Shown: positions 6,031 through 15,389, numbered from the stretch's first letter. The stretch: DNA of 21,411 nucleotides from JAMCRD01 sp964633405 (GCA_964633405.1 CAZWFV010000010.1:1-21411), one strand, 5' to 3'. Translations and numbers: made by a program. The notes: a model not told the origin generated them from the sequence alone.

Positions 6031-7437
6031 ATGAACGACGCCAATCTCTTGATGGATAAGATTGTAAGTCTGGCTAAAAGGCGAGGCTTTGTTTTTCCCA
6101 GCTCGGAGATCTACGGCGGGCTGGCCAATTCGTACGAATACGGACCGTTGGGTGTGGAGTTGAAGAAGAATATTCAGGACGAGTGGTGGAACACATTCGT
6201 CAGGAGCAGAAGCGATATGGTCGGTCTGGACTCGTCGATAATTCTTCATCCCAGGGTCTGGGAGGCTTCCGGTCACGTTGCCGGTTTTGCCGATGCGCTT
6301 GTGGACTGCAGGAACTGCAAATCCCGTACCAGGGCTGACCACCTGATAGAGGACTATTTCGATAAGAAAGGGGAGAAGGTCAAAGTTGAGGGCAAGACCG
6401 TCGAGGAGTTGAGCCGCATCATCAAAGAGAATAACATACCCTGTCCCGTATGTGGCAAGCATGACTGGACGCCCGTGCGCAAGTTCAATCTGCTTTTCGA
6501 GACGAGCATCGGCATCGTTCCCGAGGCGCAATCCAGAGCCTACCTGCGGGGGGAGACTGCCCAGGGGATATTCGTCTCCTTCAAGAATATAATCGACTCA
6601 ACCAGAATTACTCTGCCCTTCGGTGTGGGTCAGTTGGGCAAGAGCTTTAGGAACGAGATCACCAAAGGGAACTTCATATTCAGGACGTTGGAGTTTGAGC
6701 AGGGGGAGATCGAGTACTTCTTCGACCCGTCCGTCGAGGACTGGGGTAAACTGTTCGAATCATGGAAGCAAAGTCTATGGAGATTCGTCACACAAAACCT
6801 AAATATCCGTGAGGAGAACCTGCATTGGCGCGAGCATAGTGACGAAGAACGCAGTTTTTACAGCAAGCGCACCGAAGATTTGGAGTACAATTTCCCCTTC
6901 GGTTTCAAGGAACTTTGGGGGCTGGCCTACCGCACTGATTATGACCTGAAGCAGCACATGCAATATTCAGGCGTAGATCTCTCCTACAGCGATCCGATAT
7001 CAGGGAGGAAATTCATCCCGCACGTCATAGAGCCGGCGGTGGGCATAAACCGACTGATGGCCATGGTTATGCTGGACGCTCATACCGAGGAGAAGGACCG
7101 GGTCGTCCTTAAACTGAAGCCCAAGTTGGCCCCCTACAAGGCCGCAGTGTTCCCGCTCTTGGCTAACAAGCCGCAGTTGGTTGAGCTGGCCCGCAAGATC
7201 TATGAGGACCTGAAGAAGGAGTTCCTGGTGGCCTGGGACGACCGCGGCAACATAGGCAAGCGTTACTACTCGCAGGACGAAATCGGGACGCCCTACTGCA
7301 TAACCGTCGACTTCGACAGCCTGGAGAAAATGGACGTCACCGTCCGCGACAGGGATACCACCAAACAGGAAAGGATACCGATAAAGGAACTATCAACATA
7401 TTTGAGGGATGCAATACAAAAAGACAATCCTAGGTAA
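6031..7437 (+). CDS. glyS: Glycyl-tRNA synthetase, homodimeric class II type
   Basis: It charges tRNA-Gly with glycine. At 468 residues it matches the single-chain alpha2 form and not the separate GlyQ/GlyS alpha-beta form. Visible signatures are FVFPSSEIYGG and YEYGPLG near the N-terminus, WEASGHVAGF (77-86), YLRGETAQGIF (171-181) and motif 2 FRNEI with R207. Motif 3, EPAVGINR, and a C-terminal anticodon-binding domain (about 370-468) complete the set. A zinc knuckle is present as C93/C96 and C138/C141. It ends inside the first codons of the M16 peptidase gene (29-nt overlap), so the two are co-transcribed. Confidence 0.96.
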   Translation: MNDANLLMDKIVSLAKRRGFVFPSSEIYGGLANSYEYGPLGVELKKNIQDEWWNTFVRSRSDMVGLDSSIILHPRVWEASGHVAGFADALVDCRNCKSRTRADHLIEDYFDKKGEKVKVEGKTVEELSRIIKENNIPCPVCGKHDWTPVRKFNLLFETSIGIVPEAQSRAYLRGETAQGIFVSFKNIIDSTRITLPFGVGQLGKSFRNEITKGNFIFRTLEFEQGEIEYFFDPSVEDWGKLFESWKQSLWRFVTQNLNIREENLHWREHSDEERSFYSKRTEDLEYNFPFGFKELWGLAYRTDYDLKQHMQYSGVDLSYSDPISGRKFIPHVIEPAVGINRLMAMVMLDAHTEEKDRVVLKLKPKLAPYKAAVFPLLANKPQLVELARKIYEDLKKEFLVAWDDRGNIGKRYYSQDEIGTPYCITVDFDSLEKMDVTVRDRDTTKQERIPIKELSTYLRDAIQKDNPR

Positions 7438-8680
7438 TAGCTTGCGGGTGGTGACCGTGCCCATGCCCGGGAGCGCGACTACCACCGTCCTAGTCCTGGT
7501 GGAGGCGGGTTCGGAGTACGAAACCAGGGAGACAAACGGCCTCTCCCATTTCCTGGAGCATATGTGCTTCAAGGGCACGCAGCGCCGCCCCCGACCGCTG
7601 ATGATTCCCAGGGAACTGGAGTCGCTCGGGGCAAGCTACAACGCTTTCACTTCCACCGAGTACACGGGATACTACGCCAAGGCCATAAACGCCAATTTTC
7701 CGAAAATACTGGATCTTATATCGGACCTGTACATCAATCCGGTCATAGATCCGGCTGAGATAGAGAAGGAGCGCGGCGTGATAATAGAGGAACTGAACCT
7801 GCACGAAGACCTGCCGATGGAGAAGGTCCATTCAGTGCTGCAGGGACTGATGTATGGAGATCAGCCGGCTGGCTGGGAAGTGGTCGGATCGAGGGAGACG
7901 ATCACGAAAATGACCCAGGACGACTTCATCAACTACCGCTCATCGAGATATATAGCCGCTAACACCGTAGTGGTCGTGTCCGGAGCGATAGATGAGGGCA
8001 GTGTCATATCCGCCGTGGACAACGCTTTCAAGAATACGGCCGTCGGCAGCCACATACCCAAGATTGCAACCGTATCCTCCCAAACCGCACCGGCTCTAAG
8101 GCTTAAAATTAAGGATTCGGACCAGACCCACGTAGCTCTGGGATTCAGAGCATACGACATCCACGACCCGCGCCGTTTCACTCTCTCCGTGCTCTCGGCG
8201 TATCTGGGCGAGGGGATGAGCTCGCGCCTCTTCTCCGCCGTGCGGGACCAGCTTGGCGCAGCCTACTATATCTCGTCCGGAGTGAGCACCAATACGGATC
8301 ACGGCGAGTTCGTCATTTCCGCCGGTCTGAATCACGACAAATTGGAACTGGCGCTTAGAGCCATGTTCGATGAATGCCGCGCCTTGAGGGACAAGGTCGT
8401 GTCTGCCGACGAGATCGGTGAAGTTAAGCAGAAACTGATCAGTAAGTTTGCGGTCAATCTTGAGACCTCGGACTCTCTGGCTGGTTATTACGGCTCTCAG
8501 GAGATAGAGTCGGGTGAGATAAAGACGTCTGAGGAGGTCATTGAACGCTATCTGAGGGTCACCCCGGCGGAATTGCAAGCCGTCGCCAAGGAGGTCTTCA
8601 GGAATTCGAGTATCAATCTGGCTATGGTTGGCCCAGCGGGCAAGGAAAGAGCGTTGCAGCGACTGCTGACAGTAGAGTAG
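7409..8680 (+). CDS. M16-family zinc metallopeptidase (processing peptidase-like)
   Basis: This 423-residue protease has the inverted zinc motif HFLEH: H47, E50 (catalytic) and H51. The third ligand is E127, 76 residues later, as in pitrilysin, insulysin and mitochondrial processing peptidase. The C-terminal half is the second, non-catalytic M16 domain (about 180-420), with the DQTHVALGFRAY and GMSSRLFSAVRD segments typical of the family. No signal peptide is seen, so it probably acts in the cytoplasm on peptides. The start overlaps glyS by 29 nt in another frame. Its 3' end contains the promoter of the following gene. Confidence 0.93.
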   Translation: MQYKKTILGNSLRVVTVPMPGSATTTVLVLVEAGSEYETRETNGLSHFLEHMCFKGTQRRPRPLMIPRELESLGASYNAFTSTEYTGYYAKAINANFPKILDLISDLYINPVIDPAEIEKERGVIIEELNLHEDLPMEKVHSVLQGLMYGDQPAGWEVVGSRETITKMTQDDFINYRSSRYIAANTVVVVSGAIDEGSVISAVDNAFKNTAVGSHIPKIATVSSQTAPALRLKIKDSDQTHVALGFRAYDIHDPRRFTLSVLSAYLGEGMSSRLFSAVRDQLGAAYYISSGVSTNTDHGEFVISAGLNHDKLELALRAMFDECRALRDKVVSADEIGEVKQKLISKFAVNLETSDSLAGYYGSQEIESGEIKTSEEVIERYLRVTPAELQAVAKEVFRNSSINLAMVGPAGKERALQRLLTVE

Positions 8681-8683
8681 AAT
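8654..8683 (+). promoter_or_regulatory. Promoter of the AI-2E-type transporter gene
   Basis: TTGCAG (8654-8659) and TAGAAT (8678-8683) are 18 nt apart at the end of the M16 gene. The predicted start is near 8690, 3 nt before the ATG. Confidence 0.55.
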
Positions 8684-8692
8684 TAGGTCAAT

Positions 8693-9715
8693 ATGGACCG
8701 CCTCCACCTCGAAATTTCCTGGGGTAGCTTATGGAGGGTAGCCGCTATGGTTGCACTCATTACCATTCTGGTGATCGCCCGAGAAACGATCATTGTTTTG
8801 TTTCTGGCCATACTGATCTCTTCTGCGCTCGACCCGCTGGTGGAACGGCTGGGAAAGTGGAGGATACCCCGCGTGTTGGGAACGATATCGATTTTCATAA
8901 TAGTCCTTACCCTCCTGGCTCTGCTGATGTACACCATCGTCCCTCTATCGATAATCGAGTTCCGAAACCTATTCGCCAATCTGGGCGGAGCCGTAGGACA
9001 GATTCTGGGAACGTCGGTGCCCAACACGGTTATAAATTCCATAACCCCCCATCTCAACAGCTTCGCCGACTCGCTGCTTTCGGGGAATGCATCGTTTGTC
9101 GATATAATCGGCAGCGTTCTTGGAGGAGTGACTTTCTTCCTCGTGACCATAGTCTTGTCTTTCTACCTGACCGTTACCCGCGACGGGGTAGGCGGGTTTC
9201 TGAGGGCTATGCTGCCCCGCGATATGGAGGACAGGGTCTTGCCCACCTTCTACCGCTCTAAACGCAAAATCGGCCGGTGGCTGAACGGTCAGCTGATATT
9301 GGGATTTCTTATGGCTACGGGAGTGTTCTTCGGCCTGTGGTTCCTGGGAGTGAAGTACGCCCTGTTATTGGCCATATTCGCGGGGATTTTCGAGATAATC
9401 CCGATGGTCGGGCCGATCTTTGCCGGGGCGCTGTCGGTCGCGGTGGCTTTGGGCCAGTCGACCGGCTTGGCACTGTCCACCCTGATATTCTTCATAATCA
9501 TGCAGCAAGTCGAGGCGCATGCCCTCGTACCGCTGGTGATGAAAAAGACGGTGGACGTGCATCCGGTCATAGTCATAGTGGCTATATTGATAGGTTACCA
9601 GTTAGCTGGAATTCCGGGGATGTTCCTGGCCGTTCCAGCCGCAGTCGTCTTCCAAGAAGTCGCGGATGACTGGGTAGCAAAGAAAGAGCAGAACCGTGAA
9701 GTCGTCGAAGTCTAA
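8693..9715 (+). CDS. AI-2E family (PerM/TqsA-like) membrane protein
   Basis: This 340-residue integral membrane protein has hydrophobic segments near residues 15-50, 62-88, 145-165, and a cluster from about 200 to 330. The family signature is clear in IFEIIPMVGPIFAG and in the following QQVEAHALVPLVMKK and IPGMFLAVPAA segments. Known family members export the AI-2 signal (TqsA) or act as Na+/H+ antiporters. The substrate cannot be told here and the name does not prove quorum signalling. The central region between the first pair of helices and the cluster is a soluble loop typical of the family. Its last 20 nt overlap metG. Confidence 0.93.
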   Translation: MDRLHLEISWGSLWRVAAMVALITILVIARETIIVLFLAILISSALDPLVERLGKWRIPRVLGTISIFIIVLTLLALLMYTIVPLSIIEFRNLFANLGGAVGQILGTSVPNTVINSITPHLNSFADSLLSGNASFVDIIGSVLGGVTFFLVTIVLSFYLTVTRDGVGGFLRAMLPRDMEDRVLPTFYRSKRKIGRWLNGQLILGFLMATGVFFGLWFLGVKYALLLAIFAGIFEIIPMVGPIFAGALSVAVALGQSTGLALSTLIFFIIMQQVEAHALVPLVMKKTVDVHPVIVIVAILIGYQLAGIPGMFLAVPAAVVFQEVADDWVAKKEQNREVVEV

Positions 9716-11159
9716 AAATTTCTATATCACCACCACCCTGCCGTATGTCAACGCTGCGCCGCACATCGGTTTTGCCTTGGAGATCGTACAGGCCGACATC
9801 ATCGCCCGGTATCATATGGGGAAAGGGGAGGAGGTTATATTCAATACCGGCACGGACGAGCACGGCTTGAAGATATACCGCAAGGCTCTGGAGGAGAAAA
9901 AGGATCCGCAGGCCTACGTGGATGAGTATGCGGCAAGGTTCGCCTTGCTCAGGGAGGCGCTAAATCTGAGTTACACCGACTTCATAAGAACAACCGACTC
10001 ACACCACATCAAGGCGGCCCAGGAATTCTGGAAGTTATGCGCCAATAACGGCGATATAGAGAAGAGGGCATACAAGGTCAAGTATTGCGTCGGCTGCGAG
10101 CTGGAAAAGACCGACTCCGAGTTGGTTGACGGCAGATGCCCGATACATCCCAATCTGCAGATAGAGCTGATCGAGGAAGAGAACTATTTCTTCAAGTTCT
10201 CCAGATACCAGGGGCCGCTCCTGAAATTCTATGACGATAACCCCGGTTTCGTCATACCCGAACAGCGCTTCAGGGAGATAAAGAGCTTCGTTTCCGCCGG
10301 CCTGCAGGACTTCAGCATCTCCAGATTGAAGTCGAAGATGCCCTGGGGCATACCGGTCCCCGGGGACGACGATCATGTTATGTACGTATGGTTCGACGCC
10401 CTGATCAACTACGTCTCCACTCTGGGTTGGCCCGAGAATACCGAGAAATTCAGGAAGTTCTGGGGCGATAAGGACAGTCGCAACGCCGTACAGCTAGCCG
10501 GCAAGGACAACCTGCGGCAACAGTCGGCGATGTGGCAGGCAATGCTGATGTCCGCCGGACTGCCTGGTTCCAAGCAGGTTCTCATTCACGGTTTTGTGAC
10601 CGGCGAGGGAGATATGAAGATGAGCAAAAGTCTGGGCAACGTCGTCGACCCCTTGGCGGTGGCCAGGGAGTTTGGAACGGACGCCCTGCGGTATTGGTTC
10701 GCAAGGGAGATGCCCACGTTTGAGGACGGAGCTTTCACCGTCGAGAAGTTCAAGGAGAATTACAACGCCAATCTGGCCAACGGTCTCGGCAATCTGGTGA
10801 GCAGGATAATGAAAATGGCGGTTACGAATGGGGTGAAACTTGATAACTATGACTATGACAGCAGGAAGATAGGGGAAGCGTTCCGGATCGCCATGGATGA
10901 ATATAGGATAAAGGACGCCGCCGACATCCTCTGGAACCACGTTAAGATCATGGAAAGCTATATTCAGGAGACAGAACCATTCAAGGCCGTGAAGAATAAT
11001 CCCGAAAAGGCCAAGAAGGATATATTAGAATTGGTAAACTATCTGTGGCAGGTGAGCCTCGCGTTGGAACCGTTCCTGCCCGACACAAGTCTGAAGATAC
11101 GCCGGGCCATAAAAGACAGCTCCGAGATCAAGATTCCCATATTCCCACGCATATCCTAG
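9696..11159 (+). CDS. metG: Methionyl-tRNA synthetase
   Basis: This 487-residue class I synthetase charges tRNA-Met. The HIGH box is HIGF at residues 23-26, and the KMSKS box is at 308-312. A single zinc knob is made by C131, C134, C148 and H151 in the connecting peptide. The C-terminal helical anticodon-binding domain follows, and there is no EMAP/Trbp111-like tail, so this is a short form. The start is GTG at 9696, inside the 3' end of the preceding gene; conserved sequence (YITTTLPYVNAAPHIG) begins at residue 10. The stop codon is followed directly by the tatD start. Confidence 0.95.
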   Translation: MKSSKSKNFYITTTLPYVNAAPHIGFALEIVQADIIARYHMGKGEEVIFNTGTDEHGLKIYRKALEEKKDPQAYVDEYAARFALLREALNLSYTDFIRTTDSHHIKAAQEFWKLCANNGDIEKRAYKVKYCVGCELEKTDSELVDGRCPIHPNLQIELIEEENYFFKFSRYQGPLLKFYDDNPGFVIPEQRFREIKSFVSAGLQDFSISRLKSKMPWGIPVPGDDDHVMYVWFDALINYVSTLGWPENTEKFRKFWGDKDSRNAVQLAGKDNLRQQSAMWQAMLMSAGLPGSKQVLIHGFVTGEGDMKMSKSLGNVVDPLAVAREFGTDALRYWFAREMPTFEDGAFTVEKFKENYNANLANGLGNLVSRIMKMAVTNGVKLDNYDYDSRKIGEAFRIAMDEYRIKDAADILWNHVKIMESYIQETEPFKAVKNNPEKAKKDILELVNYLWQVSLALEPFLPDTSLKIRRAIKDSSEIKIPIFPRIS

Positions 11160-11996
11160 ATGCCGCGCCTATTCGACGTTCATACCCACGCCCATTTCGC
11201 CGCCTTCGGCGGTGATTGTGGAGAAGTCATCCAACGCGCCTTGGACGACGGCACTTGGCTGGTCAACGTCGGCACACAGCAGGATACATCAGCCAAGGCG
11301 GCGGCCGTGGCCGAGGGCTACAAGGAAGGGGTCTATGCGGCGATAGGCCTCCACCCCATACATACCGAGAAATCACACCATGATTCTAAGGAGCTCGGCG
11401 AAGGCGACGAAGCTAAGGCTTTCACCTCTCGCGGCGAGATTTTCGATTATGACTACTATCTTAAATTGGGCAGGAACAGGAAGGTGGTCGCCGTGGGCGA
11501 ATGCGGCCTGGATTACTACCGATTGAGCGAAGAGTCTCGGAAAAGGCAGGAAGAAACCTTCGTGGCGCAGATTGAACTTGCTAAAGAACTGGGCAAGCCG
11601 CTGATGATCCATTGTCGCAACGCCTTCGCAGATTTGATAAGTACGATAAAGCGCAAGAGGGACAGTCTGGTCAGTCCGAATCCGGGCATAATCCATTTCT
11701 TTACCGGGACCGAGAAGGATGCGATGGAACTGAAAGAGATAGGTTTCTATTTCTCCTTCGGCGGTGTCACCACCTTTACTCGCGACTACGACCAAGCGAT
11801 AAGATCCATCGGGATAGAGCGGATTCTCCTTGAGACCGACGCTCCATATGTCGCCCCTGCCCCTTACCGCGGCAAGCGCAACGAACCCGCCTACGTCAAA
11901 TATGTCGCCGACCAGATGGCGGACATTCTCGGGGCAGACTTGGAAAATGTGTCGCGGGTCACGACCGAGAGCGCACTGAGGGTATTGAGGATATAG
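11160..11996 (+). CDS. tatD: TatD-family metal-dependent hydrolase (DNase)
   Basis: This 278-residue TIM-barrel enzyme has the metal-binding residues of the family: H8 and H10 (VHTH), the glutamate in VGECGLDYY, the histidines in MIHCRNA and IIHFFTGT, and the aspartate in LETDAPY. TatD-type proteins are 3'-5' exonucleases and DNases linked to repair and DNA fragmentation. Its ATG follows the metG stop codon with no gap, so translation is probably coupled. A metG-tatD neighbourhood occurs in other bacteria. A loop at about 75-105 (EKSHHDSKELGEGDEAKAF) is longer than usual. The promoter of leuS lies at its 3' end. Confidence 0.92.
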   Translation: MPRLFDVHTHAHFAAFGGDCGEVIQRALDDGTWLVNVGTQQDTSAKAAAVAEGYKEGVYAAIGLHPIHTEKSHHDSKELGEGDEAKAFTSRGEIFDYDYYLKLGRNRKVVAVGECGLDYYRLSEESRKRQEETFVAQIELAKELGKPLMIHCRNAFADLISTIKRKRDSLVSPNPGIIHFFTGTEKDAMELKEIGFYFSFGGVTTFTRDYDQAIRSIGIERILLETDAPYVAPAPYRGKRNEPAYVKYVADQMADILGADLENVSRVTTESALRVLRI

Positions 11997-12014
11997 CTCG
12001 GTAGCGTGTAGGAT
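11985..12014 (+). promoter_or_regulatory. Promoter of leuS
   Basis: TTGAGG (11985-11990) and TAGGAT (12009-12014) are 18 nt apart. The predicted start coincides with the A of ATG 12021, which gives a leaderless message. Confidence 0.55.
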
Positions 12015-12020
12015 GAATAA

Positions 12021-14447
12021 ATGTATCCGTTCTCCAAGATAGAGAAAAAGTGGCAGAAGAAGTGGCTCAGCTCCAATATATACGAGCCAGACCTCCGCTC
12101 AGCCAAGAAGCCGTTTTATACCCTGATGATGTTCCCTTACCCGTCGGCCGAGGGACTTCATGTGGGCAATATGTACGCTTTCACCGGCGCTGACATATAC
12201 GGACGGGCTAAAAGGATGCAGGGGCATGACGTGTTCGAGCCGATCGGCTTGGACGGTTTCGGCATCCACTCGGAGAACTATGCCATTAAAGTCGGCCGGC
12301 ACCCCATGGACCAGGCCAAGCTGTCCGAGAAGAACTATTATCGCCAGCTACATATGGTCGGGAACGCCTTCACTTGGAAGGAACATCTTGAGACCTACGA
12401 CCCCGAGTACTATAAGTGGACGCAATGGCTGTTTGTGCAGATGTTCAAGCACGGGCTGGCTTACCGGAAGAAACAGGCGGTGAACTGGTGTCCTTCCTGC
12501 AAGACGGTGCTGGCCGACGAGCAGGTGATAGCCGGGGAGTGCGAACGTTGCGGCAGTAAGGTTATCAAGCGCGAATTGGAGCAATGGTTTTTTAAGATTA
12601 CCGAATACGCTGGCAAGCTTAATGACAATCTGGACAAGATAAATTGGTCCGAGAAGGTCAAGATCGCTCAGCGCAACTGGATCGGCAAATCCGAGGGCGC
12701 GCTGATAAGATTCCCGGTGACTGGTTCAAAACAATCGATCGAGGTCTTTACCACCAGACCCGATACGTTATTCGGTGCAACATATATGGTTCTTGCCCCC
12801 GAACATCCCCTGCTTGCCGAACTTGAATCAAAGATATCCAACCTACGTGAAGTTAAGAGATATGTAGATGACGCCAGAAACAAACCCGAACTGGAGCGGA
12901 TTGAGGAGCAGAGGGAGAAATCCGGCGTTGAATTGAAAGGGGTCAGGGCTGTTAACCCAGCCAACAGAAAGGAGATACCTATTTGGGTCGCCGACTATGT
13001 GGTGGCCAGCTACGGCACCGGCGCGATCATGGCTGTTCCGGCTCATGATACCCGCGACTTTGAATTCGCCAAGAGGTATGATCTGCCGATAGTAACCGTA
13101 ATTGAGGGGCCTTCGGCGGTAAACCCCTATGTCGGAGAAGGCAAGCTGAGGAACTCGGGTAAATTCGACGGTTCGGATTCGGATAAGGCCAAACAGGCTA
13201 TTACAGAATTGGTGGGGGGCAAGAGAAAGGTACAGTATCGCTTGCGCGATTGGTTGATATCCCGCCAACGTTACTGGGGTCCGCCGATACCTATGATTCA
13301 TTGCACCAAATGTGAGGAGGCCGGCCGGGGAGAGAGAAAAGAGATGCCGGGATGGTATGCGGTCCCCGAGAGGGATCTGCCCGTAAAACTCCCCTATATT
13401 AAAGACTTCCGCCCGACCGGCACGGACAAGTCTCCGTTGGCATCCGTGGAAGAGTTCTATAAGGTTCGCTGCCCAAAATGCCACGCCTCGGCCAGGCGCG
13501 AAACAGACGTGTCCGATACCTTCCTTGATTCAGCCTGGTACTATTTGCGCTACCCGTCTGTTAAGGAGAAGGGGAATCCGTGGAACAAGGTCATCACCAA
13601 AAAATGGTTGCCGGTCAATATATATATAGGAGGGGCGGAGCACTCTGTTCTACACTTGCTCTATGTGAGGTTTGTGGCCATGGCTCTGCACGGCATGAAA
13701 TTCATAGATTTCGAGGAGCCGTTTCCAAAATTTAGGGCACACGGCCTGATAATCAAAGATGGGGCCAAGATGTCCAAGTCGAAGGGGAACGTGGTGAACC
13801 CAGATAACTATATAAAGAACTTCGGTGCCGATGCCTTAAGGATGTACCTCATGTTTATCGGCCCATTCGAGGACGGCGGCGATTTCAGGGACAGCGGCAT
13901 ACGAGGAATAACCAGGTTCCTAGGTCGGGTGTGGAAGCTGGGTAACAGAAGCAAGTTCGCGAAACGGGGCGGGGATAAGGTGGAGAAGAGCCTCCACTGC
14001 ACGATCAAGAAAGTCACTGAGGACATCGAGAATCTAGCTTACAACACCGCAATCTCGGCGATGATGATCCAGCTGAACCAGTTCGAGGAAGATCCTGAGG
14101 CGGTATCCAAGGACCAATTCTCAGTTTTTTTGCAGTTAGTGGCTCCGTTCGCTCCGCACATTACCGAGGAAATCTGGAGCAGGCTTCGCGGGTTGAAAGC
14201 CGGATCCATTCATGTGGCTCCCTGGCCGAAATACAAGCCGGAGTTACTGGTAGACAGTTCGGTGACCGTAGTCGTCCAGATAAACGGTAAGCTGAGGTCG
14301 ACTATTGTGATGGACAGGGGTGTCCCTGAAAAGGACGCGATCAAATCTGCCGTGGAGGACGGTAAGGTTAAGCAGGCTCTAAGCGGCCGGCATACCAAGA
14401 AAGTAATATTTGTCAAGGACCGTCTTATAAATTTTGTGGTCGATTAA
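12021..14447 (+). CDS. leuS: Leucyl-tRNA synthetase
   Basis: This 808-residue class I synthetase is of the bacterial type. The HIGH box is HVGN (47-50), preceded by FPYPSAEGL, and the KMSKS box is at 583-587. Zinc clusters are seen at C157/C160/C174/C177 and in the later CTKC and CPKC pairs. The CP1 editing domain (about 220-410) has TTRPDTLFGATYMV and GAIMAVPAHDTRD, so mischarged tRNA can be hydrolysed. The C-terminal part has the anticodon-binding helices and the QINGKLR domain of bacterial enzymes. Its end overlaps the convergent murI stop by 23 nt, with no terminator visible between them. Confidence 0.97.
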   Translation: MYPFSKIEKKWQKKWLSSNIYEPDLRSAKKPFYTLMMFPYPSAEGLHVGNMYAFTGADIYGRAKRMQGHDVFEPIGLDGFGIHSENYAIKVGRHPMDQAKLSEKNYYRQLHMVGNAFTWKEHLETYDPEYYKWTQWLFVQMFKHGLAYRKKQAVNWCPSCKTVLADEQVIAGECERCGSKVIKRELEQWFFKITEYAGKLNDNLDKINWSEKVKIAQRNWIGKSEGALIRFPVTGSKQSIEVFTTRPDTLFGATYMVLAPEHPLLAELESKISNLREVKRYVDDARNKPELERIEEQREKSGVELKGVRAVNPANRKEIPIWVADYVVASYGTGAIMAVPAHDTRDFEFAKRYDLPIVTVIEGPSAVNPYVGEGKLRNSGKFDGSDSDKAKQAITELVGGKRKVQYRLRDWLISRQRYWGPPIPMIHCTKCEEAGRGERKEMPGWYAVPERDLPVKLPYIKDFRPTGTDKSPLASVEEFYKVRCPKCHASARRETDVSDTFLDSAWYYLRYPSVKEKGNPWNKVITKKWLPVNIYIGGAEHSVLHLLYVRFVAMALHGMKFIDFEEPFPKFRAHGLIIKDGAKMSKSKGNVVNPDNYIKNFGADALRMYLMFIGPFEDGGDFRDSGIRGITRFLGRVWKLGNRSKFAKRGGDKVEKSLHCTIKKVTEDIENLAYNTAISAMMIQLNQFEEDPEAVSKDQFSVFLQLVAPFAPHITEEIWSRLRGLKAGSIHVAPWPKYKPELLVDSSVTVVVQINGKLRSTIVMDRGVPEKDAIKSAVEDGKVKQALSGRHTKKVIFVKDRLINFVVD

Positions 14448-15261
14448 GTCCGTTTATGCTCCGGACCTCTATTTCCCTGCCGAAAAATGCGCTGCCTAGT
14501 CCCCCAAACCTGCCAGTCGGATCCGTGGAATAGAATTTGACCGTGCCGCCTTTGCTTAACTTAATTTCCGGGTGTCTCTGCAAATATGCCGCTAGCTTGC
14601 CCGGTATTATCTTTCTTTCGGATACTATATTTATATCTGGACCTACAATTTCGACGATGCTGTCCTCGATTAATCCGTAATGCGTACATCCCAATATGAG
14701 CGTATCTATGTGTTCGGCTAATAGCGGCCGTATATAGCCGGCCAATATTGCCCCCGCGGCTGCGGAAGTATGTTCTCCAGCCTCGATTATCGGCACCAGC
14801 AGCGGACATGCCCTCTGGAAGGTTTTTATATCCGGGTCCAATTTAACCAATTCTCTGACAAAAGACCCTGACTTTACCGTACCTTCGGTGGCAATGACAC
14901 CAACCCGCTTGTTTTTGGTTTTATCCGCGGCTTCTTCCGCGGCTGGTATCAGTACCCCCAGGACCTTCTTGTCTGGATAATATCTGGGTAGATGTTCTTG
15001 CTGTATCTTGTGCAGGGCATCGCTGGAGGCGGTATTGCAGGCTAGCACTACCAACTGGCAGCCGTTATCGAACAGGAAACCCACCGCTTCGCGGGTGAAT
15101 TCGTATATTAATTTCGGCGGGCGTGGACCATACGGGGCTCGGGCGCTGTCTCCTAGATACAGATAATCGTATTGAGGGAGCTGATCCGTCACGCTCCGCA
15201 ATACATCCAAACCCCCGAAGCCGGAGTCAAAAACACCAATAAATCCTTGCTTATTTGGCAT
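14425..15261 (-). CDS. murI: Glutamate racemase
   Basis: It converts L-glutamate to D-glutamate for peptidoglycan. The catalytic set is visible: GVFDSGFGG with D12-S13, the first cysteine in VLACNTASS, and the second in LILGCTHYG. The length, about 278 residues, is normal. ATG at 15261 is preferred because homologues begin only a few residues before FDSGFGG. An in-frame TTG at 15273 would add four residues and sits almost exactly where transcription should start from a TAGAAT box at 15284-15279, so it cannot be excluded. The gene is convergent with leuS (23-nt overlap) and divergent from the surface-protein pair. Confidence 0.95.
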   Translation of the reverse strand: MPNKQGFIGVFDSGFGGLDVLRSVTDQLPQYDYLYLGDSARAPYGPRPPKLIYEFTREAVGFLFDNGCQLVVLACNTASSDALHKIQQEHLPRYYPDKKVLGVLIPAAEEAADKTKNKRVGVIATEGTVKSGSFVRELVKLDPDIKTFQRACPLLVPIIEAGEHTSAAAGAILAGYIRPLLAEHIDTLILGCTHYGLIEDSIVEIVGPDINIVSERKIIPGKLAAYLQRHPEIKLSKGGTVKFYSTDPTGRFGGLGSAFFGREIEVRSINGLNRPQNL

Positions 15262-15303
15262 ATAGATTATCAATTGTTATTCTACCACGCCCGCAGAGCT
15301 CTA

Positions 15304-15330
15304 TTGACATAATCACGATATTATGATAAT
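15304..15330 (+). promoter_or_regulatory. Promoter of the Tyr/Pro-rich surface protein
   Basis: Consensus TTGACA (15304-15309) precedes GATAAT (15325-15330). The spacer of 15 nt is short. A start near 15337 would give an untranslated leader of about 145 nt, far longer than other leaders in the window. Confidence 0.5.
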
Positions 15331-15389
15331 CTCTGGCCACTTGAGATTGTTCTTTAAATTAAATCATCAAGTCGTCGAAACGGCTTATT

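Noticed and set aside
8096..8707. 203-residue minus-strand open frame
   Set aside because: It is a shadow of the M16 peptidase gene, with no start signal and no recognisable motif.
8693..9715. AI-2E protein as evidence for AI-2 quorum sensing
   Set aside because: Family members have varied substrates and no luxS or AI-2 receptor gene is in the window.
12843..13484. 213-residue minus-strand open frame
   Set aside because: It is antisense to the leuS editing domain and has no family resemblance.
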